Positions 16,535 through 24,656 of a stretch of DNA of 36,176 nt are shown here, in pieces. Source of the DNA: Flavobacteriaceae bacterium (GTDB lineage Bacteria > Bacteroidota > Bacteroidia > Flavobacteriales > Flavobacteriaceae). The notes under the pieces were generated by a model. It was given only the letters and a program-made list of their open reading frames with translations. It was not told the origin of the DNA and made no database searches. Within the stretch, counting starts at the first letter, position 1; each line of letters opens with the position of its first letter. The stretch lies in the NCBI GenBank assembly GCA_947491985.1, contig CANLLR010000024.1:1-36176 (forward strand), written 5' to 3'. Both the position numbers and the translations under genes were made by a program.

Positions 16535-16539
16535 TAAAT
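16519..16539. promoter_or_regulatory. inverted repeat, operator candidate of the HTH regulator
   Basis: ATTTATTG-N5-CAATAAAT, perfect 8-bp arms, covering the -33 TTG of the operon promoter. The location suggests autorepression by the YozG-like protein. AT-rich surroundings lower the specificity of the observation. Confidence 0.55.
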
Positions 16540-16582
16540 TTTTATTATTTATTACGATTTTACTTATTTTTACGGTACGCTT

Positions 16583-16702
16583 GCGTTAGGGATTGCAGCG
16601 GCATCCTTTTGCGAAGTATGAGCAAAAGATAGAGTGGAAAGCCCGACCCCGATGGGTACAAACAAGTTTGCAAAACGTAGTTTTTATCCCTCGGGGGAAC
16701 GC
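16583..16702. repeat. structured intergenic element, copy 2
   Basis: Fills the middle of the 371-nt gap before mlaE. An outer GCGTT/AACGC pair (16583-16587 with 16698-16702) encloses two hairpins: CTTTTGC/GCAAAAG (16606-16612 with 16622-16628) and GGGTACAAAC/GTTTTTATCCC (16664-16690 region, imperfect). The right half closely matches 5507-5633. ORFs across it on both strands are artefacts. The rest of the gap (16703-16846) is AT-rich with repeated CATAAC words and a TATTTTTG box at 16823-16830 that may belong to mlaE. Confidence 0.7.
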
Positions 16703-16822
16703 TACAAAAAAACGCATAACACATATCTCACAACTTATTACACTTCGCTCTATAGCGTTCGCGCAAGCGCTCGGGTCATAACTTAATTTAAAATACATAA
16801 CACATAATTCATAACTAATCGC

Positions 16823-16830
16823 TATTTTTG
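16823..16830 (+). promoter_or_regulatory. possible -7 box of mlaE
   Basis: TATTTTTG matches TAnnTTTG and lies 16 nt before the mlaE start codon. No TTG was found at the expected distance upstream, so support is partial. Confidence 0.4.
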
Positions 16831-16846
16831 AGGCTATTTAAAACCT

Positions 16847-17596
16847 ATGATGTTAGTTCGCTATTTAACGCAAATTGGAAGGTACTTTCTGATGTTGAAA
16901 GAAGTCTTCAATAAACCTACCAAATGGTCGGTGATGCGTGGCCTTATTTTTAAAGAAATTGACGATTTGGTGATTGATTCGCTCGGAATTGTTGCTTTCA
17001 TTTCGTTCTTTGTTGGCGGTGTGGTAGCGATTCAAACGGCGTTGAATTTGACCAATCCGTTGATTCCGAAATACTTAATCGGATTTGCTACGCGCCAATC
17101 GGTGATTTTAGAATTTGCGCCGACGTTTATTTCGATCATCATGGCCGGAAAAATGGGTTCGTTTATCACCTCAAGCATTGGAACGATGCGTGTTACCGAA
17201 CAAATTGACGCTTTGGAAGTGATGGGTGTCAACTCGTTGAACTATTTGGTTTTTCCAAAAATCATTGCTTTACTGCTCTACCCTTTTGTGATTGGAATTG
17301 CTATGTTTTTGGGAATTCTTGGCGGATGGATGGCTGGTGTTTATGGCGGATTTACGTCGAGCCCGGAGTTTATAGCTGGGTTGCAAACCGATTTTATTCC
17401 GTTTCACATTGCGTATGCGTTTATAAAAACTTTAGTTTTCGCGATGATTTTAGCAACTATTCCATCTTTTCACGGGTACTTTATGAAAGGCGGTGCACTT
17501 GAAGTGGGTAAAGCAAGTACAGTTTCGTTTGTTTGGACGTCGGTGGTGATTATCTTATTCAATTTTATTTTAACTCAGTTATTACTAAGCAAATGA
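16847..17596 (+). CDS. mlaE: MlaE-type ABC transporter permease
   Basis: A 249-residue inner-membrane permease of the MlaE/YrbE family, part of the system that moves phospholipids between the inner and outer membranes. After a short amphipathic N-terminus there are five or so membrane segments. The family signature EFAPTFISIIMAGKMGSFITSSIGTMRVTEQIDALEVMGVN (residues about 92-130) is intact. mlaF overlaps its stop codon by 4 nt (ATGA), so the two are translationally coupled. A substrate-binding MlaD protein is not encoded downstream; it is presumably elsewhere in the genome. Two adjacent ATG codons start the gene; the first is used. Confidence 0.93.
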   Translation: MMLVRYLTQIGRYFLMLKEVFNKPTKWSVMRGLIFKEIDDLVIDSLGIVAFISFFVGGVVAIQTALNLTNPLIPKYLIGFATRQSVILEFAPTFISIIMAGKMGSFITSSIGTMRVTEQIDALEVMGVNSLNYLVFPKIIALLLYPFVIGIAMFLGILGGWMAGVYGGFTSSPEFIAGLQTDFIPFHIAYAFIKTLVFAMILATIPSFHGYFMKGGALEVGKASTVSFVWTSVVIILFNFILTQLLLSK

Positions 17597-18357
17597 TAGA
17601 AGTTAAAAATGTAGAAAAATCGTTTGGCGATTCGAAGATTTTAAAAGGCATTTCGACCATTTTTGAAACCGGAAAAACCAATTTAATTATCGGACAAAGT
17701 GGCTCGGGAAAAACCGTTTTATTAAAATCGCTATTGGGAATTTTCACTCCAGAAGTCGGAACCATATCGTTTGACGGACGGATTTATTCTGATTTAACCA
17801 ACGACGAAAAAAGAGCGTTACGAACTGAAATTGGAATGGTTTTTCAAGGAAGCGCTTTGTTTGACAGCATGACAGTTGAGGAAAATGTTGGCTTTCCATT
17901 GAAGATGTTTACTACTAAAACACCGGAAGAAATAAGAGAACGCGTTAATTTTGTCATTCATAGAGTCAATTTAATTGACGCCAATCATAAAAAGCCATCT
18001 GAAATTTCGGGTGGAATGCAGAAACGTGTGGCTATTGCACGCGCCATTGTAAACAATCCGAAATACCTTTTTTGCGATGAACCCAACTCGGGTTTGGATC
18101 CGAAAACGGCGATTTTGATTGATAATTTAATTCATGAAATTACCCAAGAATACAATATTACGACGGTTGTGAATACACACGACATGAATTCGGTGATGGA
18201 AATTGGGGAGAAAATTGTGTTTTTAAAAGAAGGTCTTGTCGCTTGGGAAGGCAGTAAAAAAGAAATTTTTAAAACGGATAACGAAGCGATAGTCGATTTT
18301 GTTTACTCATCGAACCTTTTCAAAAAAATCAGAAAAGCACAAAACAAAGGCGACTAA
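17593..18357 (+). CDS. mlaF: MlaF-type ABC transporter ATP-binding protein
   Basis: A 254-residue ATPase that powers the MlaE permease. The Walker A motif GQSGSGKT is at residues 34-41, the signature ISGGMQKRVAIARAI and the Walker B YLFCDEPNSGLDP follow, and TTVVNTHDMNSV is the H-loop. The frame is open to 17533, but the ATG at 17593 overlaps the mlaE stop by 4 nt and starts right at the conserved MIEVKNVEKSFG, so it is preferred. The gene ends 11 nt from the convergent manC. Confidence 0.94.
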   Translation: MIEVKNVEKSFGDSKILKGISTIFETGKTNLIIGQSGSGKTVLLKSLLGIFTPEVGTISFDGRIYSDLTNDEKRALRTEIGMVFQGSALFDSMTVEENVGFPLKMFTTKTPEEIRERVNFVIHRVNLIDANHKKPSEISGGMQKRVAIARAIVNNPKYLFCDEPNSGLDPKTAILIDNLIHEITQEYNITTVVNTHDMNSVMEIGEKIVFLKEGLVAWEGSKKEIFKTDNEAIVDFVYSSNLFKKIRKAQNKGD

Positions 18358-18368
18358 GTTATGTCTAA

Positions 18369-19430
18369 CTATAAATCATTCGCCAAACCAGTAATTCGTT
18401 TAATATCTTGCTCTTTACTTTTTGGATAAATCATCAATATACCTTCTTTATCCACAATGATGTAATCGTGTAAACCATCGATAACAATGATTTTATTGGC
18501 ATCGGATCGGACGATATTGTTAGAAGCATTTTCTAAAATCACTTTGGCATTGATGACACCATTGTTGTTTTCATCTTTATCAATTTTCTCATGCAATTGT
18601 CCCCAAGTTCCCAAATCGTTCCAATCGAAAGTGGCTGGCAAAACATACACATTGGCAGCGTTTTCCATGATGGCGTAATCGATGGATATATTTTCAGCTG
18701 AAGCATAATTTTGTTCGATAAATACTTTCTCATCTTTGGTGTTATAACTTTCATTTCCTTTTTGAAATAACGCTGTCATTTGCGGCTGAAAGACTTCAAA
18801 GGCGGTAATAATTGACTGAACGCTCCAAATAAAAATGCCACCATTCCATAAAAAATTCCCTGCTACCAAAAACGATTTTGCTGTTTCATAGTTGGGTTTT
18901 TCACGAAACTGACGCACTTTTTTTATGGCATTTGCATCCGATTCATCGTACTCAATGTATCCAAAACCAGTGTTGGGAAATGTAGGTTGAATACCCAAAG
19001 TTAGTAACGCATTCTCCGTTTCACAAAAGGTAAAACACTGCTCTAAATTTTGTGAAAAAGCCACTTCATCTTCAATCCAGTGGTCGCTTGGAGCCACCAC
19101 CATAACGGCATTTGGATTCAATTTCTGAATTTTTAACGAGGCGTATAAAATACAAGGTGCTGTATTTCGCATGGCCGGTTCTAATAAAACTTGCTCTTGC
19201 TGAATCATAGGCAATTGCTCTAAAACCAAATCGTTGTAGCGTTCGTTAGTAAGAATAAAAATATTTTCGACTGGAATTACTTTAGACAAACGACTGAAGG
19301 TTTTTTGAATCAACGTATCGCCAGAACCCAACATATCGTGAAATTGCTTTGGAAAATCGGCAGTACTAACGGGCCAAAATCGTGAGCCAACGCCTCCAGC
19401 CATTAAAATTGCGTAATAGTTTTTGTTCAT
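18369..19430 (-). CDS. manC: mannose-1-phosphate guanylyltransferase
   Basis: A 353-residue nucleotidyltransferase that makes GDP-mannose from GTP and mannose 1-phosphate, feeding surface glycan and glycoprotein synthesis. The signature MAGGVGSRFWPVS (residues 10-22) is the GTP-binding loop, with KQF as the catalytic lysine region. NTGFGYIEY, FREKPN and FLWNGGIFIW are further family blocks. It is the short form lacking the C-terminal phosphomannose isomerase domain of bifunctional enzymes. A TATCTTTG box at 19478-19485 marks its own promoter, separating it from the upstream operon. Confidence 0.94.
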   Translation of the reverse strand: MNKNYYAILMAGGVGSRFWPVSTADFPKQFHDMLGSGDTLIQKTFSRLSKVIPVENIFILTNERYNDLVLEQLPMIQQEQVLLEPAMRNTAPCILYASLKIQKLNPNAVMVVAPSDHWIEDEVAFSQNLEQCFTFCETENALLTLGIQPTFPNTGFGYIEYDESDANAIKKVRQFREKPNYETAKSFLVAGNFLWNGGIFIWSVQSIITAFEVFQPQMTALFQKGNESYNTKDEKVFIEQNYASAENISIDYAIMENAANVYVLPATFDWNDLGTWGQLHEKIDKDENNNGVINAKVILENASNNIVRSDANKIIVIDGLHDYIIVDKEGILMIYPKSKEQDIKRITGLANDL

Positions 19431-19440
19431 GATAAATTTG

Positions 19441-19485
19441 CTGAGCTATTGAGCAGCTGAGTTTTGCATTCGTAATACAAAGATA
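19441..19485 (-). promoter_or_regulatory. -7 box and repeat-like leader of manC
   Basis: TATCTTTG on the minus strand (19485-19478) lies 47 nt upstream of the manC start; no TTG is seen at the usual distance. The leader contains CTCAGCTGCTCAATAGCTCAG (19461-19441), a short internally repeated sequence. Confidence 0.5.
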
Positions 19486-19514
19486 TTTATAATTAATTAG
19501 GAATTAAAGATTTA

Positions 19515-20117
19515 TTATCCCGGAATTATTTCAACCTCAGCATTGGCATTAAATAAATACAAACGACCCGTTTTGACTTCTAAACATTCGTACCGTTTAA
19601 CACGGAGTCCCTTTTTTTGAAAAATTCGACCATTTTTTATTCGGAATAAACTTCCACTAGGCACCTCGTGAATGAAATGAATATCGGGTTTCCGCTCGTC
19701 AAATTGTTTTAAGGCAAACGCCAATTTCGCATCGGTGTCGCTACTCGCCGTTGGATTTCGGAAATGCTGCGCTACTAAAGGCAACACCGAATGCGGAAAA
19801 ATTTCAGGTCGAATAAAAGGAACCATCAAACGCTGAAATGTCATTTTCCACTCGCTTCCGTGTGGTTTTATCAAACGCCCAAATTTTTCATACGCTGCCA
19901 AATGTGCAATTTCATGCACTAAAGTAATTAGAAATCGGTATTTATTGAGATTGGCGTTGACTGTAATTTCGTGCTTTCCGTTTAAGGCAAGTCGGTAATC
20001 ACCATGCCGCGTTTGCCTTTCATTGACAATTTTAAGATGCACCGAATTGGCTTTGATGAGCTCAAAACAAGGATGAACCGCGTGTTCGGGCAAGTATTTT
20101 AAAAGTGTTTCAGACAA
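19515..20117 (-). CDS. SprT-like zinc metalloprotease-domain protein
   Basis: A 200-residue protein of the SprT-like family. The zinc site HEIAHL (H68, E69, H72) and a third ligand H86 in KPHGSEWK are intact, so the zinc-peptidase core looks functional. In eukaryotes relatives such as SPRTN cut protein-DNA crosslinks; bacterial roles are not settled. The C-terminal part (residues 130-200) lacks the CxxC zinc ribbon of some SprT proteins but keeps a strand-rich tail (GRIFQKKGLRVKRYECLEVKTGRLY). It is the last gene of a six-gene run and starts 3 nt after the SDR stop. Confidence 0.88.
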   Translation of the reverse strand: MSETLLKYLPEHAVHPCFELIKANSVHLKIVNERQTRHGDYRLALNGKHEITVNANLNKYRFLITLVHEIAHLAAYEKFGRLIKPHGSEWKMTFQRLMVPFIRPEIFPHSVLPLVAQHFRNPTASSDTDAKLAFALKQFDERKPDIHFIHEVPSGSLFRIKNGRIFQKKGLRVKRYECLEVKTGRLYLFNANAEVEIIPG

Positions 20118-20120
20118 ATT

Positions 20121-20798
20121 TTATGGAGTTGATGACGAAACTTGCAAAATTTTTCCGTTGTAAAGCTGGTTACCTGTTAAAGCGAAATTGGAAATGTAAT
20201 CGGCCATTTCTCGTGCAGAAATCGGAGCTTCATACCCTGGAAACGCTTCAGCTAACATTTCAGTTTGAACGGCTCCCAAGGCTAAAACATTAAACGCAAT
20301 GCCTTGTTCTTTGTATTCTTCGGCTAACAATTCCGATAAGGTAATTACGGCTCCTTTACTAGAACTATACGCTGAAAGTCCGGCGAATTTCATACTGCCT
20401 TGAATCCCTCCCATCGAACTGATGGAAACCACGTGACTTCCTTTTGACAAATAAGGCAATGCAACACGGGTTAAATTTGCCACACCAAAAACATTGACTT
20501 TGTATACGTTTTCAAAATCGGTTTGCGTAGTTTGGGAAAATGGTTTGTGAAGTAAACTCCCTGCGTTATGAATGATAATATCTACTTTCTTCCATGTTGA
20601 AGTTAGAAACTCTGCTACAACACTCAGTTCCTCTTCAACAGACAAATCAACAGAAAGACAGGTAATGTTTTGGTTTTCAATTAATTCTTGTGGTGTTTTT
20701 CTAGAAATGGCTAACACTTGATGACCTTGATTGGCAAATTGCAAGGCGAGTTCGTATCCAATGCCGCGTGATGTTCCTGTAATTATAACGTTTTTCAT
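20121..20798 (-). CDS. short-chain dehydrogenase/reductase (SDR)
   Basis: A 225-residue classical SDR. TGTSRGIG near the N-terminus binds NAD(P), NAG (in IIHNAGSLL) is the structural motif, and YSSSKG gives the catalytic Tyr and Lys. The frame is open to 20897 inside the upstream gene, but the ATG at 20798 starts just before the first conserved strand (MKNVIITGTSRGIG) and is preferred. The substrate cannot be read from the sequence. It is the fifth gene of the run and overlaps nothing; a 3-nt gap leads to SprT. Confidence 0.93.
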   Translation of the reverse strand: MKNVIITGTSRGIGYELALQFANQGHQVLAISRKTPQELIENQNITCLSVDLSVEEELSVVAEFLTSTWKKVDIIIHNAGSLLHKPFSQTTQTDFENVYKVNVFGVANLTRVALPYLSKGSHVVSISSMGGIQGSMKFAGLSAYSSSKGAVITLSELLAEEYKEQGIAFNVLALGAVQTEMLAEAFPGYEAPISAREMADYISNFALTGNQLYNGKILQVSSSTP

Positions 20799-20841
20799 TT
20801 TCAATTGTATTGTCGTAAAGATACTAAAAGAATAGAAATGA

Positions 20842-21477
20842 TTACCTGACGTATTTTCTAAAATACTTAATCGCCTGAAAAATTCCCAATCCCGCAAAAA
20901 CCAACGGAATAATTACTTTCATTAAATACTTTTCGAGAAAATCGGTTTGATTCGTAAGGTAATGTAAGGATAAAATCAACACCAACATTCCGGCAAACGT
21001 TCCGATAACGGTACCTACAACATAAAAATATTTTCTTTCTTTTGAAATTTCGATGTAGTTGCCATTGAGTAGATAAAGATTCCAACTCAACCAAAATGGA
21101 ATTTGTATGAAATTCAAACAGCTCAAAAGAATTCCAGTAACAAAATAATTGCCCCTATAATTACCAAATAGGTCTGTATTCGTTGACTCAGAAATTGCAC
21201 TTGCATAAAAAACATAAGCTAAAGCAAACATAAAAAGCACCGAAAATGCATCGATGAATTGCAATAGTTTTTTATTCTCCATTAACTTTTTTGCAAAAAT
21301 TAACGTCAAGAAAATCACAAAAAATTCAATTACAACGACTCCACATAAATAATAAATGGTTGGATAAATACCATCTTTTGAATAGATTTCATATCCAACC
21401 ACGTTTAAATATCCCAAAGGAATTGACCCAATGAAACTGATTAGAAATCCGACGAAGAAATTCTTGAAAGTAATCAT
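20842..21477 (-). CDS. LysE-family-like membrane transporter
   Basis: A 211-residue integral membrane protein with six membrane segments and an N-terminal FLISFIGSIPLGYLNVVGYEIYSKDG, similar to the GxxPGPxN start of LysE/RhtB exporters. The third segment has a long polar stretch (SESTNTDLFGNYRGN) before the C-terminal half. LysE proteins export amino acids or related solutes; here the substrate is unknown. The gene starts 9 nt after the ATP-grasp gene stop and lies in a compact operon. Confidence in the family is moderate because the proline-glycine motif is only partly conserved. Confidence 0.7.
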   Translation of the reverse strand: MITFKNFFVGFLISFIGSIPLGYLNVVGYEIYSKDGIYPTIYYLCGVVVIEFFVIFLTLIFAKKLMENKKLLQFIDAFSVLFMFALAYVFYASAISESTNTDLFGNYRGNYFVTGILLSCLNFIQIPFWLSWNLYLLNGNYIEISKERKYFYVVGTVIGTFAGMLVLILSLHYLTNQTDFLEKYLMKVIIPLVFAGLGIFQAIKYFRKYVR

Positions 21478-21486
21478 CCTATGACT

Positions 21487-22599
21487 TTAAAAATTCACAA
21501 TTTTAGCACTCTGCCTTAAATGCAAACGGTACTGTTTCATACCGTCTTTATGCGAAAGATACGGAAATCCGCGCTTTTTATTAGCAACGCTTATTTTATA
21601 CATATACGTGATGTGTCGCGCCAATTCTTTCCATGCAAAAAATAACGAATGCTTCGGGTCGTAAATGTGGGTGGGTTCGCTTGCTGCACCGTTTAATTCG
21701 ACAATCGAGAAGTGTTTTCCTTCTTCCAAATCAGACCATGAATCGTACATTACGTCCAATCGACCAAAATAAAATTCGGTCACTTGCTGACACATGCTAT
21801 CAATTACTTCGGTTAATTTATCTGAAATTAAATAACTTGCATCCACAAATTTTGCACCACGCGCGTGATTGCCATACGGAACCAAATTGCGTTTTTCACC
21901 TTGAGACAAAATGTCTAATAATTGCTTTCCGTATTCCTTTTGCAAAGAAGACAACTGCAACTCGTAACGTGGATTTTCTTTAATTAGTTCTTCAATGGTA
22001 GCGGTACCATTTCCTTCCACAATTAAAAATTCTTTGGCTACAATTCCGGTGATTTTGCCTTTCTCTTCATTGGGAAATCGCACATAAAAAATTCCGACTT
22101 CATTGGGATACAGAATCAAATCTTGCAACAAATAATCGAAGTTGGCTTTTTGGTGGTACTCTTTTAATTCGTCTAAAGAATGTATTTTTTTTACTGCTGA
22201 ACCTCGCAACCCAATGTCGGGTTTTGTGATAAAAGGCATTTTGATATTGGCACTTTGCAACGTTTCAATTACAGAATCGAAAGCGGCATTTTCTTTGACA
22301 AATTTGGTGGTGGGATAATACTGTTGTGGAATCAAATCGTAGATTTCTATTTTACTATCCATAACAAATCCGCCGTTTTTCATGGATGGATTGCAGGCGT
22401 TAAAAAAGAAAATTGTTCGGACTTTTATCGCATAATAAGCCCATAAAAAATAAATTGGGATATACACTATTTGAAATGGCCAATATTCCCAATGCGTAAG
22501 TTTATGAAAGTATAATCGCAAATTATAAAGTAATAAAGGAATTGGTGAATTCTTTTTGCTGTTGCAAATCGTAATGCGAAAGTACGACTTTATTTGCAT
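21487..22599 (-). CDS. ATP-grasp domain protein (D-Ala-D-Ala ligase-like), membrane-anchored
   Basis: About 340-370 residues. The N-terminal part has HKLTHWEYWPFQIVYIPIYFLWAYYAIK, a membrane-associated segment seen in related Bacteroidota proteins. The ATP-grasp core follows: PFITKPDIGLRGSAVKKI (ATP lysine loop), DYLLQDLILYPNEVGIFYVRFP, and FGRLDVMYDSWSDLEEGKHFSIVELNGAASEPTHIYDP with the metal-binding E and N. The ATG at 22599 overlaps the upstream NRDE gene by 77 nt; the TTG at 22521, 1 nt beyond the NRDE stop, is an alternative that fits the operon better and leaves the core intact. The ligated substrates are unknown. Confidence 0.8.
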   Translation of the reverse strand: MQIKSYFRITICNSKKNSPIPLLLYNLRLYFHKLTHWEYWPFQIVYIPIYFLWAYYAIKVRTIFFFNACNPSMKNGGFVMDSKIEIYDLIPQQYYPTTKFVKENAAFDSVIETLQSANIKMPFITKPDIGLRGSAVKKIHSLDELKEYHQKANFDYLLQDLILYPNEVGIFYVRFPNEEKGKITGIVAKEFLIVEGNGTATIEELIKENPRYELQLSSLQKEYGKQLLDILSQGEKRNLVPYGNHARGAKFVDASYLISDKLTEVIDSMCQQVTEFYFGRLDVMYDSWSDLEEGKHFSIVELNGAASEPTHIYDPKHSLFFAWKELARHITYMYKISVANKKRGFPYLSHKDGMKQYRLHLRQSAKIVNF

Positions 22600-23233
22600 C
22601 GATAACCGTTTGAGTAATGCTCAAGGTTTTTAAGATATCGTCTCGATTGATAACCAATCCGTGTTCCGTATTGTCTCCTTCGGCATAACGATGAAAATGA
22701 TACATTTCAGTAGCGTTTACTTCGGGTTTAGTGTCGATAAAGGTAGAAAACCAATTGGCTCTTTTAGCACTAATTTCGGCAGAATACAAGGTTGAAGACG
22801 ACCAAATATAATTTTGAGTAGCATTTAATGAAAGCGTCTCTTTCTCTATTTCGTTCCATCTCAATTGGTATAGTTTTTTGTTTTGGAACAATACTAAAGT
22901 AAAAGGTTCAATGTCTATTAAGTCGATGGTTTGCCATGCTGCAATTGGAGAATTGGTACTTATGATATCCAACACAATTAAACCACGACTTTTTCTATAC
23001 GAAGGTTTGAGTTCATGTTTTTCAGCAGCACCATTCAGCAAGACTAAAACAGTCGCTTCTTCGGTAATCGCATACCAAGTTCCGCCGGCTTTTTGATCTT
23101 TGGGAAAGAAAATAGTTTTGTTATTTACTACGTAGTTTTTGGGTTCGATAGCATTGGGTCGTGCTATTTTTTCATCCCGATTGGAAGTGATGATGGTTTT
23201 ACCATTAGCAAAAACAAAACTTACTGTGCACAT
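22523..23233 (-). CDS. NRDE family protein (TANGO2-like)
   Basis: A 236-residue protein starting MCTVSFVFANGKTIITSNRDE, the N-terminal NRDE signature with a cysteine at position 2 as in Ntn-hydrolase-like proteins. GGTWYAI and AVLVLLNG-like strands continue the fold. Human TANGO2 is in this family and has been tied to haem and acyl-CoA metabolism, but the bacterial role is unclear. The start overlaps the DinB stop by 13 nt (ATGTGCACAGTAA), indicating translational coupling within the operon. Confidence 0.9.
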   Translation of the reverse strand: MCTVSFVFANGKTIITSNRDEKIARPNAIEPKNYVVNNKTIFFPKDQKAGGTWYAITEEATVLVLLNGAAEKHELKPSYRKSRGLIVLDIISTNSPIAAWQTIDLIDIEPFTLVLFQNKKLYQLRWNEIEKETLSLNATQNYIWSSSTLYSAEISAKRANWFSTFIDTKPEVNATEMYHFHRYAEGDNTEHGLVINRDDILKTLSITQTVIDANKVVLSHYDLQQQKEFTNSFITL

Positions 23234-23709
23234 TGTTTTCGGTATTCGATGGTAGAACGCGCGACACCAAAATTGGCATCAATAACAATAGCGTCGTTTT
23301 GTAAAACGGCTACTTTGATCAGGGCTTGATGGTGAATACAGTGTTCTAAATTGTAGAGTAATTCTCGGTCGTAATTGGTGTCAAGGAATAATTCTTCTCC
23401 ATCCACCATTTGTTGTAATTGTAGTTTTATATTTTGCTTGTCCAATTGATTTACAACATCCACAATAGTTTGTTGCGCAAAAGCAATATCGGTTTGAATA
23501 CGATAATCTCTATTTCTGTCATCGTAATTTATAATTCCGGCTTCGTATTGCTTTTCCAAGCATTGAAACATTTCAATAATATGACGCGTATGCTCCCCTA
23601 TTGTAGCATTACTCAAGCCAAAACAAGGCGAAGTATAATCATCACTTGTCAGTTGAGTTAACAAGTCGGACAACTCGTTTAATGTTTTTTTAATGGATGG
23701 AATCAGCAT
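23221..23709 (-). CDS. DinB-like family protein
   Basis: A 162-residue four-helix-bundle protein of the DinB/YfiT-like superfamily, with the usual histidine set: IGEHTRHIIEMF (H in helix 2) and NLEHCIHHQALIKVAV (HxxHH in helix 4), which would hold a divalent metal. Family members include thiol-transferase-like enzymes and stress proteins; the precise reaction is not known. It is the first gene of the six-gene run DinB-NRDE-ATP-grasp-LysE-SDR-SprT (23709 to 19515). No convincing TAnnTTTG promoter was found in the 55-nt gap upstream. Confidence 0.88.
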   Translation of the reverse strand: MLIPSIKKTLNELSDLLTQLTSDDYTSPCFGLSNATIGEHTRHIIEMFQCLEKQYEAGIINYDDRNRDYRIQTDIAFAQQTIVDVVNQLDKQNIKLQLQQMVDGEELFLDTNYDRELLYNLEHCIHHQALIKVAVLQNDAIVIDANFGVARSTIEYRKQCAQ

Positions 23710-23764
23710 AGATGTAATAACTGTTTTATATAGCTACGGTATTTTGAAAAAAAAGTTTTAAATC

Positions 23765-24154
23765 TTAGATTTTAAAGCGCATCAAATCAGAAATTTTACC
23801 TCTTTCGTTGTATAGCAATAACGCACAACAAAGGAACGTAATTAATGCCAAAATAAAAAGTGTTCCACCATCGTTTTTCACTTCAATTCCTAAAAAAAGC
23901 AAATGTGAAACCAATGCGCCCAACATTGTACTCAATCCTAATAGTGCTCCGAGCACTGTTGTTCGTGGAATTAGTATCAAAATGGACGCCAGTAACTCAA
24001 CAATTCCTGAACCAATTCGGCCAAAAGGTTCTATTCCTAAAGTGGTAAAAATATACACACTTTCTTCGGCAGCAGTAAATTTAAAATACAACGTTTGCAG
24101 TAAAATTGCAACGGCTACCAATTTGATAGTCCAAAGAAATATAGGCTCTTTCAT
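23765..24154 (-). CDS. DoxX-like membrane protein
   Basis: A 129-residue protein with four membrane segments and the DoxX family arrangement: KLVAVAILLQTLYFKFTAA at the start, a glycine-rich FGRIGSGIVELLASILILIPRT in helix 2, then ALLGLSTMLGALVSHL and a last helix. DoxX proteins are quinol-linked or envelope-stress membrane subunits. It is the last gene of the DM13-YHS operon and starts 12 nt after the YHS gene stop. Its place next to copper/thiol-type domains suggests a membrane redox partner; this is inferred. Confidence 0.85.
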   Translation of the reverse strand: MKEPIFLWTIKLVAVAILLQTLYFKFTAAEESVYIFTTLGIEPFGRIGSGIVELLASILILIPRTTVLGALLGLSTMLGALVSHLLFLGIEVKNDGGTLFILALITFLCCALLLYNERGKISDLMRFKI

Positions 24155-24166
24155 GATGTTCTTTTT

Positions 24167-24628
24167 TTATTGAATGAATTTTTTCCAATTGACATCGGCT
24201 TTCTTTTTCAAAGAAGCTTCGTTTTTATTCCAACTTTTCAACGTATTATTGAAATACGCATTGTAAAACACGTATAATTTCCCATCTATTATTTTGAATG
24301 TTGCTGGATCAATTTCAACTTTTTCTCCATTTTCACCCATAGCATAAGCACACCATCCGCCATATTGTGGCTCATAGCGCGATGGATTTTTTACAAATAG
24401 TTCTTTGTTGGCTTGTGACGAGAAATTATACGTTACTCCTTCGTATATCGTGGCTAAAGCTGCTTTTCCTTTTACCGCTTTGTTTTGCTTAAAATACGCA
24501 ACAGGATCGTATCCTTGTAGCGCTAGTTTTTTTTCTAAATTAAATTCGGATGTTCTTTTAGTTGCCGTTTGTCCCAATGCTGTCATTGAAATAAAAGCAA
24601 TTAAGAGGATTAAAATTTGTTGTTTCAT
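24167..24628 (-). CDS. exported YHS-domain protein, copy 2
   Basis: A 153-residue protein with a signal peptide (residues 1-20, ending ALGQ) and one YHS domain. LALQGYDPVAYFKQNKAVKG and ELFVKNPSRYEPQYGGWCAYAM are the family blocks, and the conserved Cys and Tyr in GGWCAYAM are present. The C-terminal tail has IIDGKLYVFYN...WKKF, also seen in the neighbouring copy. YHS domains are often metal- or copper-linked and occur with heavy-metal ATPases. It is a tandem paralogue of the 24657-25082 protein. Mature product is periplasmic or extracytoplasmic. Confidence 0.9.
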   Translation of the reverse strand: MKQQILILLIAFISMTALGQTATKRTSEFNLEKKLALQGYDPVAYFKQNKAVKGKAALATIYEGVTYNFSSQANKELFVKNPSRYEPQYGGWCAYAMGENGEKVEIDPATFKIIDGKLYVFYNAYFNNTLKSWNKNEASLKKKADVNWKKFIQ

Positions 24629-24656
24629 TTGTTTTAAATTTGTTATTGTTTGCTAT

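Noticed and set aside
16586..16798. Open frames on both strands in the gap before mlaE
   Set aside because: Both are translations of the structured repeat element; no homology-like composition and no promoter or start context.
23093..23329. 78-codon plus-strand frame across the DinB-NRDE junction
   Set aside because: Antisense to two well-supported overlapping genes; no independent evidence.
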